Shown here: in pieces, positions 9,821 through 18,428 of the stretch | How the letters are laid out: every line of letters begins with the position of its first letter | Position numbering within the stretch: position 1 is the first letter of the stretch | Assembly (NCBI RefSeq): GCF_900115955.1 | Contig: NZ_FOYL01000004.1 | Location: forward strand, 186,001-250,000 | Length of the DNA: 64,000 nucleotides | Source: Lentzea waywayandensis | GTDB lineage: Bacteria; Actinomycetota; Actinomycetes; Mycobacteriales; Pseudonocardiaceae | Direction of reading: 5' to 3' | Made by a program: the position numbers and the translations under genes | The notes under the pieces: model-generated | Database searches by the model: none | The model's input: only the letters and a program-made list of their open reading frames with translations | Told to the model about the DNA's origin: nothing

Positions 9821-12130
9821 CTACGCGGCGCCGTTGCTGACGGACTCCGCGGGGGTGTCCGCGATCGCGGTGCCGCGCCGCTTGGACACGACCACCGCGG
9901 CCACGATGATCAGGGTCGCGACCACTGCGATCGAGATCCGGATCGGGTCGGACGCGCTGTCACCGATGGTGAAGGTGACGATGGCGGGCGCGATCAGCAC
10001 GGAGACCAGGTTCATGACCTTGATCAACGGGTTGATGGCCGGACCCGCGGTGTCCTTGAACGGGTCGCCGACGGTGTCGCCGATGACCGTGGCGGCGTGG
10101 GCGTCGGAGCCCTTGCCGCCGTGGTTGCCGTCCTCGACCAGCTTCTTGGCGTTGTCCCAGGCACCACCGGAGTTGGCCAGGAAGACCGCCATGAGCGTGC
10201 CGGTCGCGATCGCACCGGCGAGGTACCCCGCCAGCGGACCGACGCCGAGGCCGAAGCCGACGGCGACCGGGGCCAGCACCGCCATCAGGCCAGGAGTCGC
10301 CAGCTCACGCAGCGAGTCCCTGGTGCAGATGTCGACGACGCGGCCGTACTCCGGCTTCACCGAGTAGTCCATGATGCCCGGGTTCTCGCGGAACTGACGG
10401 CGCACCTCGAACACGATGGCACCGGCGGCGCGCGTCACGGCGTTGACCGCGAGGCCCGAGAACATGAAGACGACGGCCGCACCGATGGTGACGCCGACGA
10501 GCACGTTCGGGCTGAACACGACGTTGGTGAACGAGATCGGCAGATCACCCGCGAGGTTGCCGACCTTGGCCACGGCCTGGTCGATCGCGTCCTTGTAGGA
10601 ACCGAACAGCGCCGTCGCGGCGAGCACTGCCGTCGCGATCGCGATGCCCTTGGTGATGGCCTTGGTGGTGTTGCCGACCGCGTCGAGCTCGGTGAGGATC
10701 TGCGCGCCCTCGCCGTGCACGTCGCCGGACATCTCGGCGATGCCCTGCGCGTTGTCGGAGACCGGGCCGAAGGTGTCCATCGCGACGATGACGCCGACGG
10801 TCGTGAGCAGACCACAACCGGCGAGCGCGATCGCGAACAGCGAGACGACGACCGAACCGGACAGCAGGAACGCGCCGTACACGGCGGCACCGATGACCAG
10901 CGCGGTGTACACGGCGGACTCGAAACCGACCGAGATACCGGACAGGATCACCGTGGCCGCACCGGTCAGCGAGGTCTTGCCGACCTCCTGCACCGGCTTG
11001 TGCTCGGTGCCGGTGTAGTAGCCGGTCAGCCAGAGGATGACGCCGGCCAGCACGATGCCGATGATCACCGCGACGGACGCGATCAGCGCCGGGTTGCCGC
11101 TGGTGGCCTTGACCGTGTCGCTGATGCCGTCGAGGTCCGCGAAGGAGCTCGGCAGGAACGCGAACGCCGCGATCGTGCACAGCACCGCGGAGATGACCGC
11201 GGAGATGTAGAAGGCGCGGTTGATGGCCGTGAGGCCGTTCTCGCCCGCCTTCGCCTTGGTCGTGTAGACGCCGATGACCGCGGTCAGCACGCCGATCGCG
11301 GGAACGATCAGCGGGAAGAGCAGGCCCTGCGCACCGAACGCGGCGGTGCCGAGGATCAGCGAGGCGACCAGCGTGACGGCGTAGGACTCGAAGAGGTCCG
11401 CGGCCATGCCGGCGCAGTCACCGACGTTGTCACCCACGTTGTCCGCGATGGTGGCGGCGTTGCGGGGGTCGTCCTCGGGGATGCCCTGCTCGACCTTGCC
11501 GACGAGGTCGGCACCGACGTCGGCGGCCTTGGTGAAGATGCCGCCACCGACACGCATGAACATCGCGAGCAGCGCGGCACCGAAACCGAAGCCCTCCAGG
11601 ACCTTCGGGGCCTGACCCGCGTACACGAGCACGACCAGAGCGGCACCGAAGAGACCGAGACCGACCGTGGTCATGCCGACCACACCACCGGTGCGGAACG
11701 CGATGCGCGTCGCCTTTTCGCGACCGCCTTCTTCGTTCGCGGCGGCGGCGACACGCACGTTGGCGCGCGTGGACAACCACATGCCCAGGTAGCCGATAGT
11801 CGCCGAGAACGCGGCACCGACGAGGAAGAACAAAGATCGGCCGATTCGCTCGGCCAAATCATCCGCCGGTAGCGCGAACAGCAGTACGAACACGATCACG
11901 ACAAAGATGCCGAGCGTGCGGAACTGCCGGTTGAGGTAGGCCGCTGCGCCCTCCTGAACCGCCTTGGCGATGTCCTGCATCTTGGGGGTGCCCTGGCCGG
12001 CGGCCAGCACCTCCTTGAGCAGGACGTACCCGACGGCGAGAGCAGCCAGGGCGACCACGGCGACCACGGCTACGACGCCGCGATCACCCCCGGAGAGCTC
12101 GAGGCTCTCCGCGAGGAATTGCCGGGACAT
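9821..12130 (-). CDS. hppA: Membrane-bound proton-pumping pyrophosphatase, predicted K+-independent
   Basis: Integral membrane enzyme of about 769 residues with some 16 hydrophobic segments. It couples hydrolysis of pyrophosphate to proton export. The substrate-site motif DVGADLVGKVE lies near residue 205, followed by the acidic run DNVGDNVGDCAGMAADLFE. The stretch GNTTKAITKG has lysine at the position that is alanine in K+-dependent enzymes, which predicts the K+-independent proton-pumping subclass. The ATG at 12130 was chosen over the longer frame because the first membrane helix follows directly. Streptomyces carries hppA in a similar neighbourhood; M. tuberculosis lacks it there. Confidence 0.95.
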   Translation of the reverse strand: MSRQFLAESLELSGGDRGVVAVVAVVALAALAVGYVLLKEVLAAGQGTPKMQDIAKAVQEGAAAYLNRQFRTLGIFVVIVFVLLFALPADDLAERIGRSLFFLVGAAFSATIGYLGMWLSTRANVRVAAAANEEGGREKATRIAFRTGGVVGMTTVGLGLFGAALVVLVYAGQAPKVLEGFGFGAALLAMFMRVGGGIFTKAADVGADLVGKVEQGIPEDDPRNAATIADNVGDNVGDCAGMAADLFESYAVTLVASLILGTAAFGAQGLLFPLIVPAIGVLTAVIGVYTTKAKAGENGLTAINRAFYISAVISAVLCTIAAFAFLPSSFADLDGISDTVKATSGNPALIASVAVIIGIVLAGVILWLTGYYTGTEHKPVQEVGKTSLTGAATVILSGISVGFESAVYTALVIGAAVYGAFLLSGSVVVSLFAIALAGCGLLTTVGVIVAMDTFGPVSDNAQGIAEMSGDVHGEGAQILTELDAVGNTTKAITKGIAIATAVLAATALFGSYKDAIDQAVAKVGNLAGDLPISFTNVVFSPNVLVGVTIGAAVVFMFSGLAVNAVTRAAGAIVFEVRRQFRENPGIMDYSVKPEYGRVVDICTRDSLRELATPGLMAVLAPVAVGFGLGVGPLAGYLAGAIATGTLMAVFLANSGGAWDNAKKLVEDGNHGGKGSDAHAATVIGDTVGDPFKDTAGPAINPLIKVMNLVSVLIAPAIVTFTIGDSASDPIRISIAVVATLIIVAAVVVSKRRGTAIADTPAESVSNGAA

Positions 12131-12322
12131 CCGTCCTCCTGGTGAGTTGCCATGTGCAGCGCCAAGGCAGACCAGCCGCCCAGCGCGACGTGACGCATCC
12201 CTCATTGGATGCGATGAGCGGGGAGTCTAGGGGTTGGTTGCAACGAGGCAACGAAACGTCCCGATCCGTGCACACACCGTTATCTGCGCAGGAAGTCGAG
12301 TACGGCCCGGCCGGGACTGTCG

Positions 12323-14644
12323 GTGGTGTATGCGAAGCTCGATCTCGTGGTGGATCAGGGACGCCGGTTGCTGGACCGCGTGCTGGCGGGTGTGCCCGCC
12401 GGGGAGTCACCCCTCACGCACGCGCGTGATCTGCCGTTGCGGCAGGCAGATCACGTGCAGTGGCCTGCGTGGACGGCTCCCCCGGTCGTCGAGGCGTTCG
12501 TCGAGACCGGTGTGCGCGAGCCGTGGCGGCACCAGGCCGAGGCCGCTTCACTGGCGTGGTCCGGGCAGCACGTGGTCCTCGCGACGGGCACGGCGTCGGG
12601 CAAGTCACTTGCCTACCAGTTGCCCGTGCTTTCCACTCTTTTGGCGGACACGAAGGCCACCGCGCTGTACCTGTCACCGACCAAAGCCCTTGGTGCGGAC
12701 CAGCTCCGGTCGCTCGAGGAGCTGGGGATCAAGGGTGTGCGCGCGTCGGCCTACGACGGTGACACCCCGATGGCCGAACGCGACTGGGTCAAGGCGCACG
12801 CGAACTGGGTCTTCACCAACCCGGACATGCTGCACCGCGGAATCCTTCCGCAGCACCCGAAATGGCTGCGGTTCTTCCGCAGGCTGAAGTACGTGGTGAT
12901 CGACGAGTGCCATTCCTATCGCGGTGTTTTCGGTTCGCACGTGGCGTTGTTGATGCGGCGGCTGCGGAGGGTCGCGCGGAAATACGGCGCGGATCCGATC
13001 TTCGTTCTGGCATCGGCCACAGTGGCTGATCCTTCCGGGTCGGCGCAGCGATTGCTCGGCGTTCCCGTTTCCGCTGTCGTGGACGACTTTTCGCCGCGTG
13101 CGTCGCGCACGGTCGCGTTGTGGGAACCCCCGCTGACCTCTCTGGAGGGTGAGAACGGCGCTCCCGTCCGGCGTTCGGCGGGCGCGGAGACGTCGCGGAT
13201 CCTGGCCGATCTCGTGGTCGAGGGCGCACGATCGCTCGCCTTCGTGCGCTCGCGTCGTGGCGCGGAGCTGACGGCGATGGGCACCCAGCGGATCCTGTCC
13301 GAAGTGGACGGTGAGCTGCCCGGCCGGGTGGCCGCGTACCGGGGCGGGTTCCTGCCGGAGGAGCGGCGGGCGCTGGAGAAGGCGCTGTCCACGGGCGACC
13401 TGCTCGGCGTCGCGACCACGAACGCGCTGGAGCTCGGCGTCGACATCGCCGGGCTGGACGCGGTGGTGGTGGCCGGTTTTCCGGGCACGCTGGCGTCGTT
13501 CTGGCAGCAGGCGGGCCGTGCGGGCCGGTCGGGAGACAGTGCTCTGGTCGTGTTCGTGGCACGCGACGACCCGTTGGACACGTACCTTGTGCACAACCCG
13601 GCCGCGGTGCTGGACAGGCCGGTCGAGGCCACGGTGCTGGATCCGTTGAACCCGTACGTGCTGGGGCCGCAACTGGCCTGCGCGGCGTCCGAGATGCCGT
13701 TGACGCCGGCCTGCCTGGACGACTTCGGCGGACCGCTCGCGGAGGCCGTGCTCGCCGAACTGGTGGCGGACAAGCTGCTGCGCAAGCGGCCTGCCGGGTG
13801 GTACTGGGCGTCGCACGACCGGCCGCACGCCGGAGTGGACATCCGCGGTTCCGGCGGTGATCAGGTGGCCGTCGTGGAGTCTGACTCCGGCCGGATGCTC
13901 GGCACGGTCGACCCGGGATCCGCCTGCTGGCAGGTCCATCCCGGTGCCGTGTACCTGCATCAGGGGCGGGCGTACGTGGTCGACGAGCTCGATCTGGAGA
14001 GCGGGCTCGCGATGGTCCACCGCGAGGACCCGGAGTGGACGACGCAGCCGCGTGACTGCGTGGACATCACCGTGGTGCGCGAGATCGAACGCACCGACTT
14101 CGGCGGGGTGTCGGTGTGCCTGGGCGAGGTGGAGGTGACGACGCAGGTCGTCGGCTACCTGCGGCGGCTGCCGTCCGGCGTGGTGCTCGACCAGATCCCG
14201 CTGGACCTGCCCGAGCAGACGCTGCAGACCCGCGCGGTCTGGTACACGGTCGACGAGTCGCTGCTGTTCGACGCGGGCGTGGAGGCGAAACGGATCCCCG
14301 GCGCCCTGCACGCCGCCGAGCACGCGGCGATCGGTCTGTTACCGCTGTTCGCGACGTGCGACCGGTGGGACATCGGCGGCGTGTCGACGGCCGCACACCC
14401 GGACACGGGGATGCCGACCGTGTTCGTGCACGACGGCCATCCCGGCGGCGCGGGCTTCGCTGACCGAGGCCATTCGGCGTTGCGGGCGTGGCTCTCGGCG
14501 ACGCGGGCGGCGATCAACGCCTGCGCGTGCCCGATGGGCTGCCCGTCGTGCGTGCAGTCGCCCAAGTGCGGCAACGGCAACGATCCGCTGGACAAGGCCG
14601 GTGCCGTGCTCGTGCTGGACGTGGTGCTGGGCAAAATCGCCTGA
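12323..14644 (+). CDS. DEAD/DEAH-box helicase with a C-terminal zinc-binding domain, MrfA/Rv3649 family
   Basis: Superfamily 2 helicase of 773 residues, nearly the 771 of Rv3649. Walker A is ATGTASGKS (about residue 90), motif II is IDECHSYRG (about 193), motif III is ASATVADP, and motif VI is QQAGRAGRSGD. The C-terminal domain ends in the cysteine cluster CACPMGCPSCVQSPKCGNG (about residue 733), which in Bacillus MrfA binds zinc and is needed for repair of mitomycin-induced DNA damage. A repair role is therefore likely but inferred. The start is one of two adjacent GTG codons at 12323 and 12326. It is divergent from hppA with a 192-bp gap. Confidence 0.92.
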   Translation: MVYAKLDLVVDQGRRLLDRVLAGVPAGESPLTHARDLPLRQADHVQWPAWTAPPVVEAFVETGVREPWRHQAEAASLAWSGQHVVLATGTASGKSLAYQLPVLSTLLADTKATALYLSPTKALGADQLRSLEELGIKGVRASAYDGDTPMAERDWVKAHANWVFTNPDMLHRGILPQHPKWLRFFRRLKYVVIDECHSYRGVFGSHVALLMRRLRRVARKYGADPIFVLASATVADPSGSAQRLLGVPVSAVVDDFSPRASRTVALWEPPLTSLEGENGAPVRRSAGAETSRILADLVVEGARSLAFVRSRRGAELTAMGTQRILSEVDGELPGRVAAYRGGFLPEERRALEKALSTGDLLGVATTNALELGVDIAGLDAVVVAGFPGTLASFWQQAGRAGRSGDSALVVFVARDDPLDTYLVHNPAAVLDRPVEATVLDPLNPYVLGPQLACAASEMPLTPACLDDFGGPLAEAVLAELVADKLLRKRPAGWYWASHDRPHAGVDIRGSGGDQVAVVESDSGRMLGTVDPGSACWQVHPGAVYLHQGRAYVVDELDLESGLAMVHREDPEWTTQPRDCVDITVVREIERTDFGGVSVCLGEVEVTTQVVGYLRRLPSGVVLDQIPLDLPEQTLQTRAVWYTVDESLLFDAGVEAKRIPGALHAAEHAAIGLLPLFATCDRWDIGGVSTAAHPDTGMPTVFVHDGHPGGAGFADRGHSALRAWLSATRAAINACACPMGCPSCVQSPKCGNGNDPLDKAGAVLVLDVVLGKIA

Positions 14645-14677
14645 CCGAGTGAGTTCCGCCCGGATACCTTGACGGTG
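14642..14677 (+). promoter_or_regulatory. Possible promoter for a leaderless leader ORF
   Basis: A -10-like TACCTT at 14665-14670 lies 6 nt before GTG 14677, the spacing seen at leaderless starts. A weak -35-like TGACCG lies at 14642-14647, 17 bp further upstream. Confidence 0.35.
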
Positions 14678-14733
14678 TGACCGCAAGCAGCTGCAACGCC
14701 ACCGACCGGACCCGTCGCGCCCAGCGCGGCTGA
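14677..14733 (+). CDS. Possible 18-residue leader peptide upstream of the nucleotidyltransferase gene
   Basis: The short ORF from GTG 14677 to TGA 14731-14733 encodes MTASSCNATDRTRRAQRG. It starts where transcription would begin if TACCTT is the -10 element. It is followed by a 7-bp hairpin and then by the ANT-type resistance gene 119 bp downstream. This layout resembles ribosome-mediated control of resistance genes, but no such control can be shown from the sequence alone. It could equally be a chance ORF. Confidence 0.3.
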   Translation: MTASSCNATDRTRRAQRG

Positions 14734-14745
14734 GCCCGGACACCT

Positions 14746-14763
14746 GCCGTGCCCTCGCACGGC
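14746..14763 (+). promoter_or_regulatory. Hairpin between the leader ORF and the ANT-type gene
   Basis: A perfect 7-bp inverted repeat, GCCGTGC/GCACGGC, with a 4-nt loop. No T-run follows. It may be part of an attenuator with the leader ORF. Confidence 0.3.
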
Positions 14764-14851
14764 CTGATCGCCCCGACGCGCCACGTCGCAGGGGCGTCCA
14801 GTGCTCCGCCGCGCCCGTCCCCTACTGGCCGCGGGTTCATTGGAGTCTGCT

Positions 14852-15622
14852 TTGTTCACGCCCTTTGCTGATCTGAACGCACTTCTCGCCGACCTCGTCT
14901 CGTCCGTGCGCGAGATCCTCGGCCCCACCTACGTCGGCGCGTACCTCCAGGGCTCGTTCGCCCTGGGCGCCGGCGACATCCACAGCGACTGCGACTTCAT
15001 CGTCGCCTGCACCGAGCTGCCGTCCGGCTCCGCACTCGACGGGCTGCGGCGGCTGCACGACGAGATCCCGACCCGCCCCGGCCACTGGTCAACGGAGATC
15101 GAAGGCTCGTACGCCGACGTGGAGTCACTGCGCTCGGTGGCGGGCCTCGGGGTTCCGTGGCTGTTCAACGACCACGGCACGCGGACTCTGGTGTGGGACC
15201 TGCACTGCAACAGCCCGCACGCCCGCTGGATCCTGCGCCACCACGGCATCGTGCTGGACGGTCCGCCGATCACCACACTGGTGGACGAGGTGCCGGCTTC
15301 CGCGCTGCGCTCGTCGATGCGGGCCGAACTTCCGCACGTGCTGGAAGGCATCCGGGAGTGGGCGCCGATGGGCAACGCCTGGTCACAGCGCTACATCGTC
15401 TCGGCGTACTGCCGCACGCTCTACACCATCCACACGGGAGAGGTGGAGTCCAAGCGCGGCGCCCTGCTGTGGGCGAAGAAAATGCTCGATCAGCGGTGGC
15501 ACCCGCTGATCGAGCAGGTCTTGCAGGACCGGGACCTCGGCTGGGACGCCGATGCGGTTCCGCGGCCCGGATCCATGGAGGAGACCTTCGCCTTCGCTTC
15601 CTACGCGGAGCAACTGGGTTGA
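14852..15622 (+). CDS. Aminoglycoside nucleotidyltransferase-like protein, ANT(3'')/ANT(9) family
   Basis: The protein has about 256 residues, the usual size for AadA-type enzymes, which adenylate hydroxyls of streptomycin and spectinomycin. The nucleotidyltransferase signature GSFALGAGDIHSDCDF lies near residue 35 and supplies the two metal-binding aspartates. A helical C-terminal domain (AYCRTLYTIHTGEVESKRG) follows, as in the DUF4111 partner domain. The TTG at 14852 was chosen because GGAG lies 6 nt upstream and the protein then matches the family N-terminus. The upstream GTG at 14801 would add a non-conserved stretch. Family membership is clear; the actual substrate, and whether it confers resistance, is inferred. 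Confidence 0.8.
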   Translation: MFTPFADLNALLADLVSSVREILGPTYVGAYLQGSFALGAGDIHSDCDFIVACTELPSGSALDGLRRLHDEIPTRPGHWSTEIEGSYADVESLRSVAGLGVPWLFNDHGTRTLVWDLHCNSPHARWILRHHGIVLDGPPITTLVDEVPASALRSSMRAELPHVLEGIREWAPMGNAWSQRYIVSAYCRTLYTIHTGEVESKRGALLWAKKMLDQRWHPLIEQVLQDRDLGWDADAVPRPGSMEETFAFASYAEQLG

Positions 15623-15663
15623 CCCGGCTGTCGTGAGGGCGCCCGCGCCCGAACTCGCGGGGG

Positions 15664-15683
15664 TCTGGGGGTCGCCCCCCAGA
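15664..15683 (+). terminator. GC hairpin after the ANT-type gene
   Basis: The 8-bp arms TCTGGGGG and CCCCCAGA enclose TCGC, followed by AAGAACAACAG. G-rich hairpin elements of this kind commonly follow genes in filamentous actinomycetes. Confidence 0.5.
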
Positions 15684-15743
15684 AAGAACAACAGCCGACG
15701 CAGCGAGCGCTCTGCGCGAGCAGGGTCGGTCAGAGGACGCTGG

Positions 15744-15777
15744 GCGCGGCGGGGGCTCACGGGTACCCCCGCCGCGC
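15744..15777 (+). terminator. Perfect 12-bp GC hairpin
   Basis: GCGCGGCGGGGG (15744-15755) pairs with CCCCCGCCGCGC (15766-15777) around a 10-nt loop. There is no T-run. It is probably a second terminator or mRNA-stabilising element downstream of the ANT-type gene. Confidence 0.5.
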
Positions 15778-16180
15778 TCTCCACGTGCCGAACACTGTGT
15801 TCCCGCCTGCTACCGCTTCGTGACCGGATCCCTTGGAACATCGGTGGAATCTGGTTCGTTCGTCTCGACAGGACACGCGGGAGGCGACGGTGTCGACTGT
15901 CTTCTGACGAACTCCGGGGAGGAGCCGGCTTCACCGACCGCGGCAGAGCTGGCGCCCTGCCACTAACGTCCTCGGTCCGGTCACTGTTGCGGGAGGCTGT
16001 CCTTCGGGGTGCGTGTTCGGCTTTTCGCCCGGTCCTCTGACCACCCCCGACGTGCGGGGTGCGGAGGCCGATCATCGGATCGGGCTTTGGTGGAACGGCC
16101 GTGCAGGGCATCGCCTTCGGGGTTGTCGGGGAGAGTCCACGACGACACCCAACACGGCCGGGCTTGGATTTAGTTGTAGG

Positions 16181-16801
16181 TCAGACGGTTTCGAGCTGGA
16201 AGCGCGCCGGGGCGTGCACGGCCTCGACGAGTGCGTCCTGCACGACGTGCGCGTCCGGCAGGTTCCAGCCGCAGACCTGCGGCTTGACCCGCCAGTGCAC
16301 GACACCGTGCGCCATGGTGGTGGGGGGCAGCGGGATGTACTCGCCCTTGCCGTAGAGGTGCACGTCCGCGTTGTTGGCCAGCTCGGCGTTGAGCTTCGAG
16401 CCGGACTTCACGAGGAACATCCACCGGCCGGACGGGGTCGCGGCGATCGGCACGGGAACACCGATCTGCCGCAGTGCGACGGCCGCGCGGTGACCGAGGC
16501 CGGCGCCGACCTCGATCGCGTCCACCACGTGACCGGTGGCGACGAGAAGGCTGTAGGAGCGACCCGCCCACCACGTGGCGACCTGGTCGGGACGGGTCCC
16601 GATGCGGTCCACCCAGTCGCGGTGCACGGGGATCGGGCCGTGCAGCTCGAGGCCGCTGCGACCCGCCCACTGCGTGACGCCGTTCTCCGAACCGGCCGGA
16701 TAGGTGCCGGGCAGTACGGGCCAACCGCGGTACGCGAGGCTCACGGCCTCGGCACGCAGTTCGATGCGGAAGGCCCCGCGCCAGCTATCCGACCAATCCA
16801 T
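16181..16801 (-). CDS. Small primase/polymerase-domain (prim-pol) protein
   Basis: The protein has 206 residues and matches the N-terminal domain of bifunctional DNA primase/polymerase proteins: an early AVSLAYRGWPVLPGTYP strand-helix unit, WAGRSGLELHGPIP, and a central ATGHVVDAIEVGAG segment that replaces the usual catalytic D-x-D with VVDAIEVG. No helicase domain is attached, unlike phage and plasmid versions. The ATG at 16801 follows AGAAGG at 9 nt; a longer start at about 16834 is less likely. It lies just beyond the Tad genes on the same strand. Similar stand-alone proteins occur in actinomycete chromosomes, and their role is not known to me. Confidence 0.65.
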   Translation of the reverse strand: MDWSDSWRGAFRIELRAEAVSLAYRGWPVLPGTYPAGSENGVTQWAGRSGLELHGPIPVHRDWVDRIGTRPDQVATWWAGRSYSLLVATGHVVDAIEVGAGLGHRAAVALRQIGVPVPIAATPSGRWMFLVKSGSKLNAELANNADVHLYGKGEYIPLPPTTMAHGVVHWRVKPQVCGWNLPDAHVVQDALVEAVHAPARFQLETV

Positions 16802-16997
16802 CTTCCGTCGCCTTCTTTCCAGGCTATGACTCGACATCGACAAGGTGTCGGTTTTCGTAGGACACCGCGTCGGTGCCGCCACTACAACTAACGACACCGG
16901 CACCGGCCTCCGTAACCCCCGCTCGACAACTGGTAGCTACGGGACGGCGAACGTCCTTTGCTTGACCGGGCAACTGAACTGTTCGCGTTTGGTTCGA

Positions 16998-17423
16998 TCA
17001 CCGTTCAGCATGTCCCGGCACCGATGTGAGTCCGCTCACCGCTGTGAGCCGACCGCTCGTCGTGCTCCAAACGCTTCGATCTTCAGCCGGACCTGCCCTG
17101 GCGCGTGCGTTCACCGGGCCGAACGGCGTAATCGCCGAGACCTCCACAACCACCTCCCATCCGCTCACCGCGCAGCCCGTCAGCTCGGCCCGATTCTCCG
17201 AAGCCACGCGTTTTGCCTGCTCACAAGCACTTTCATCGCTTTCGGCGAGACGGGCGGCAGCCGCGAGCGCCGCCAAATCGGCCGCACCGGTCACCCGATG
17301 CCGCGCGACGACCGCCGACCCGACCTGCGCACCGGCCACCGCGACGATGATCAGCAACAACATCGCCACAACACCGCTCACCGCAGCCGAACCTCGATCA
17401 CAACCGGACCGTTCGCCGTTCAT
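16998..17423 (-). CDS. TadE/TadG-like pseudopilin protein, Rv3654c-like
   Basis: The protein has 141 residues with one N-terminal hydrophobic helix (VSGVVAMLLLIIVAVAGAQ) after a short basic leader, then ADLAALAAAARLA, the usual start of the periplasmic part of TadG-like pilus proteins. It has two cysteines (SACEQAKR and LTGCAVSG). The start ATG at 17423 overlaps the stop of the upstream TadE gene (ATGA). It is the last gene of the Tad operon, in the position of Rv3654c. The role is inferred from context: an accessory pseudopilin or assembly factor. Confidence 0.75.
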   Translation of the reverse strand: MNGERSGCDRGSAAVSGVVAMLLLIIVAVAGAQVGSAVVARHRVTGAADLAALAAAARLAESDESACEQAKRVASENRAELTGCAVSGWEVVVEVSAITPFGPVNARARAGPAEDRSVWSTTSGRLTAVSGLTSVPGHAER

Positions 17424-17749
17424 CGCGGCTCCGGCACGGCGAACGCCCGGGCGCTCAGCGGCAAGCCCAGCGGTCCGCGTTTGCTGACGACGACCTTGAT
17501 CGCGTCGGCTTGGGTGTCGACCACGACGTTGGCGCCAGACACGATCCGCGTGGCCGCCTCAGCACCGCGCTGCTGTTCACCGCGCGCCGTGAGCCGTGCC
17601 GCTTCCCTCGCCGCGTCGGCACACCGCATCTGCTCGGTGACCGCCGCCAGCCCGTTCGCCCCCAGCCACATAGCCATCAGCAGCGCGCTGACCGCGATCG
17701 CCGCCTCGACCGTGGCCATGCCCCGATCATCAGACCGAAGACAGCGCAC
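17420..17749 (-). CDS. TadE-family pseudopilin, Rv3655c-like
   Basis: The protein has 109 residues. After a short basic leader comes the TadE signature GMATVEAAIAVSALLMAMW, a hydrophobic helix starting with a Glu at position five like a prepilin. Then AADAAREAARLTARG and a short beta-rich end follow. The start is GTG 17749, which lies inside the end of the upstream Flp-like gene; the internal ATG (MATVEAAIAV) is an alternative. The downstream gene overlaps by 4 nt. It is likely a minor pilin of the Tad system. Confidence 0.75.
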   Translation of the reverse strand: MRCLRSDDRGMATVEAAIAVSALLMAMWLGANGLAAVTEQMRCADAAREAARLTARGEQQRGAEAATRIVSGANVVVDTQADAIKVVVSKRGPLGLPLSARAFAVPEPR

Positions 17750-17891
17750 GCTGTATCAGCCCTTGCACCTGGTTCTGGATGAAGTCGCTGGTGAGGAGCG
17801 CGTACAGGAGTCCGGCGAACGCGGCCGCGGCCAACGTCCCGATCGCGTACTCCACCGTGCTCATGCCGCTGTCGTCGTCGAGCAGTTCCAT
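17730..17891 (-). CDS. Flp-type major pilin candidate, DUF4244, Rv3656c-like
   Basis: The product has only 53 residues: a leader MELLDDDSG, then MSTVEYAIGTLAAAAFAGLL, with the Glu-Tyr pair of Flp pilins at positions 5-6 after the likely cleavage site, one hydrophobic helix, and an end at RALSSV. The stop is TGA at 17732-17730. It corresponds to Rv3656c in the M. tuberculosis locus and is probably the main pilus subunit, processed by a prepilin peptidase that is not in this window. The start is ATG 17891, 9 bp after the tadC stop. The end overlaps the TadE gene by 20 bp. Confidence 0.85.
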   Translation of the reverse strand: MELLDDDSGMSTVEYAIGTLAAAAFAGLLYALLTSDFIQNQVQGLIQRALSSV

Positions 17892-17900
17892 CTGCTTCTC

Positions 17901-18428
17901 CTAGTTGAGGAATTGACCAGCCAGGCCCAGCACCACCGGCGCGACGCCGAGGCACAGGAATGCCGGCAGGAAACACAGTGCGAGCGGCGCCGCCACCGCG
18001 ACCGCGGCCTTCTGCGCCTTCGCCTCCGCTTCGTCGCACGCTTCCGACCTGGTCCGCTCGGCGAGTTCGGCGGTCTGCCGGGCCAGCGCCGCCCCGGACC
18101 GCGCGGTCCGTCTGGCGGCCCTGGCGAGCAGCGCGGTGGCGGGCTGGTCGAGCGCGGACGCCCACGCCGTGACCGGATCGGCGCCCAGCTTCAGCAGTTC
18201 GGCGACCTGGCTCAGCTCTTTCATCTCGACCGCCTGGATCGCGGTGGGCACCGGCAACCCGGCTTTCAGGCACGCGGCCAGCAGGTCCCAGGCCGCGGCC
18301 AGTTCGAACGGACCATCTGGTTTCTTCCTGTCGCGCGGTGGGTCGTGGACCTGGGGCCTCAACCGATCAATCGATCGTCGCGGCGTGGGTGCGAGGAGGA
18401 CCGCCAGCGCGAGGAGCAGGAACGTCAC
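17901..18428 (-). CDS. tadC: Tad platform protein TadC-like (type II secretion F domain)
   Basis: The protein has about 175 residues from GTG 18428, which overlaps the tadB stop (GTGA). An N-terminal hydrophobic helix (TFLLLALAVLLAP), a cytoplasmic GspF-like segment (AAWDLLAACLKAGLPVP ... AELLKLGADP) and two C-terminal helices (PLALCFLPAFLCLGVAPVVL) are visible. Together with TadB it should form the inner-membrane platform on which the TadA ATPase drives pilus assembly. It matches Rv3657c by position. Confidence 0.85.
   Translation of the reverse strand: MTFLLLALAVLLAPTPRRSIDRLRPQVHDPPRDRKKPDGPFELAAAWDLLAACLKAGLPVPTAIQAVEMKELSQVAELLKLGADPVTAWASALDQPATALLARAARRTARSGAALARQTAELAERTRSEACDEAEAKAQKAAVAVAAPLALCFLPAFLCLGVAPVVLGLAGQFLN

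Larger units (their letters stand above)
15623..16180 (+). other. Gene-free stretch with two GC hairpins
   Basis: No convincing gene was found. The first part carries two hairpins (15664-15683 and 15744-15777). The rest, to about 16180, has open frames only with shadow-like composition. The hairpins suit transcription termination after the nucleotidyltransferase gene. Confidence 0.5.

Noticed and set aside
9815..11872. 685-residue open frame on the plus strand
   Set aside because: Antisense to hppA; composition is dominated by Asp, Arg, Gly and His.
15383..16111. 242-residue open frame covering the gene-free stretch
   Set aside because: Arg/Pro/Ser-rich, overlaps the ANT-type gene antisense and two hairpins, no ribosome-binding site.
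16170..16891. 10-bp inverted match (TTAGTTGTAG / CTACAACTAA) flanking the prim-pol gene, as if terminal repeats of a small element
   Set aside because: Too short; one such match within 700 bp is expected fairly often by chance, and there is no target duplication.
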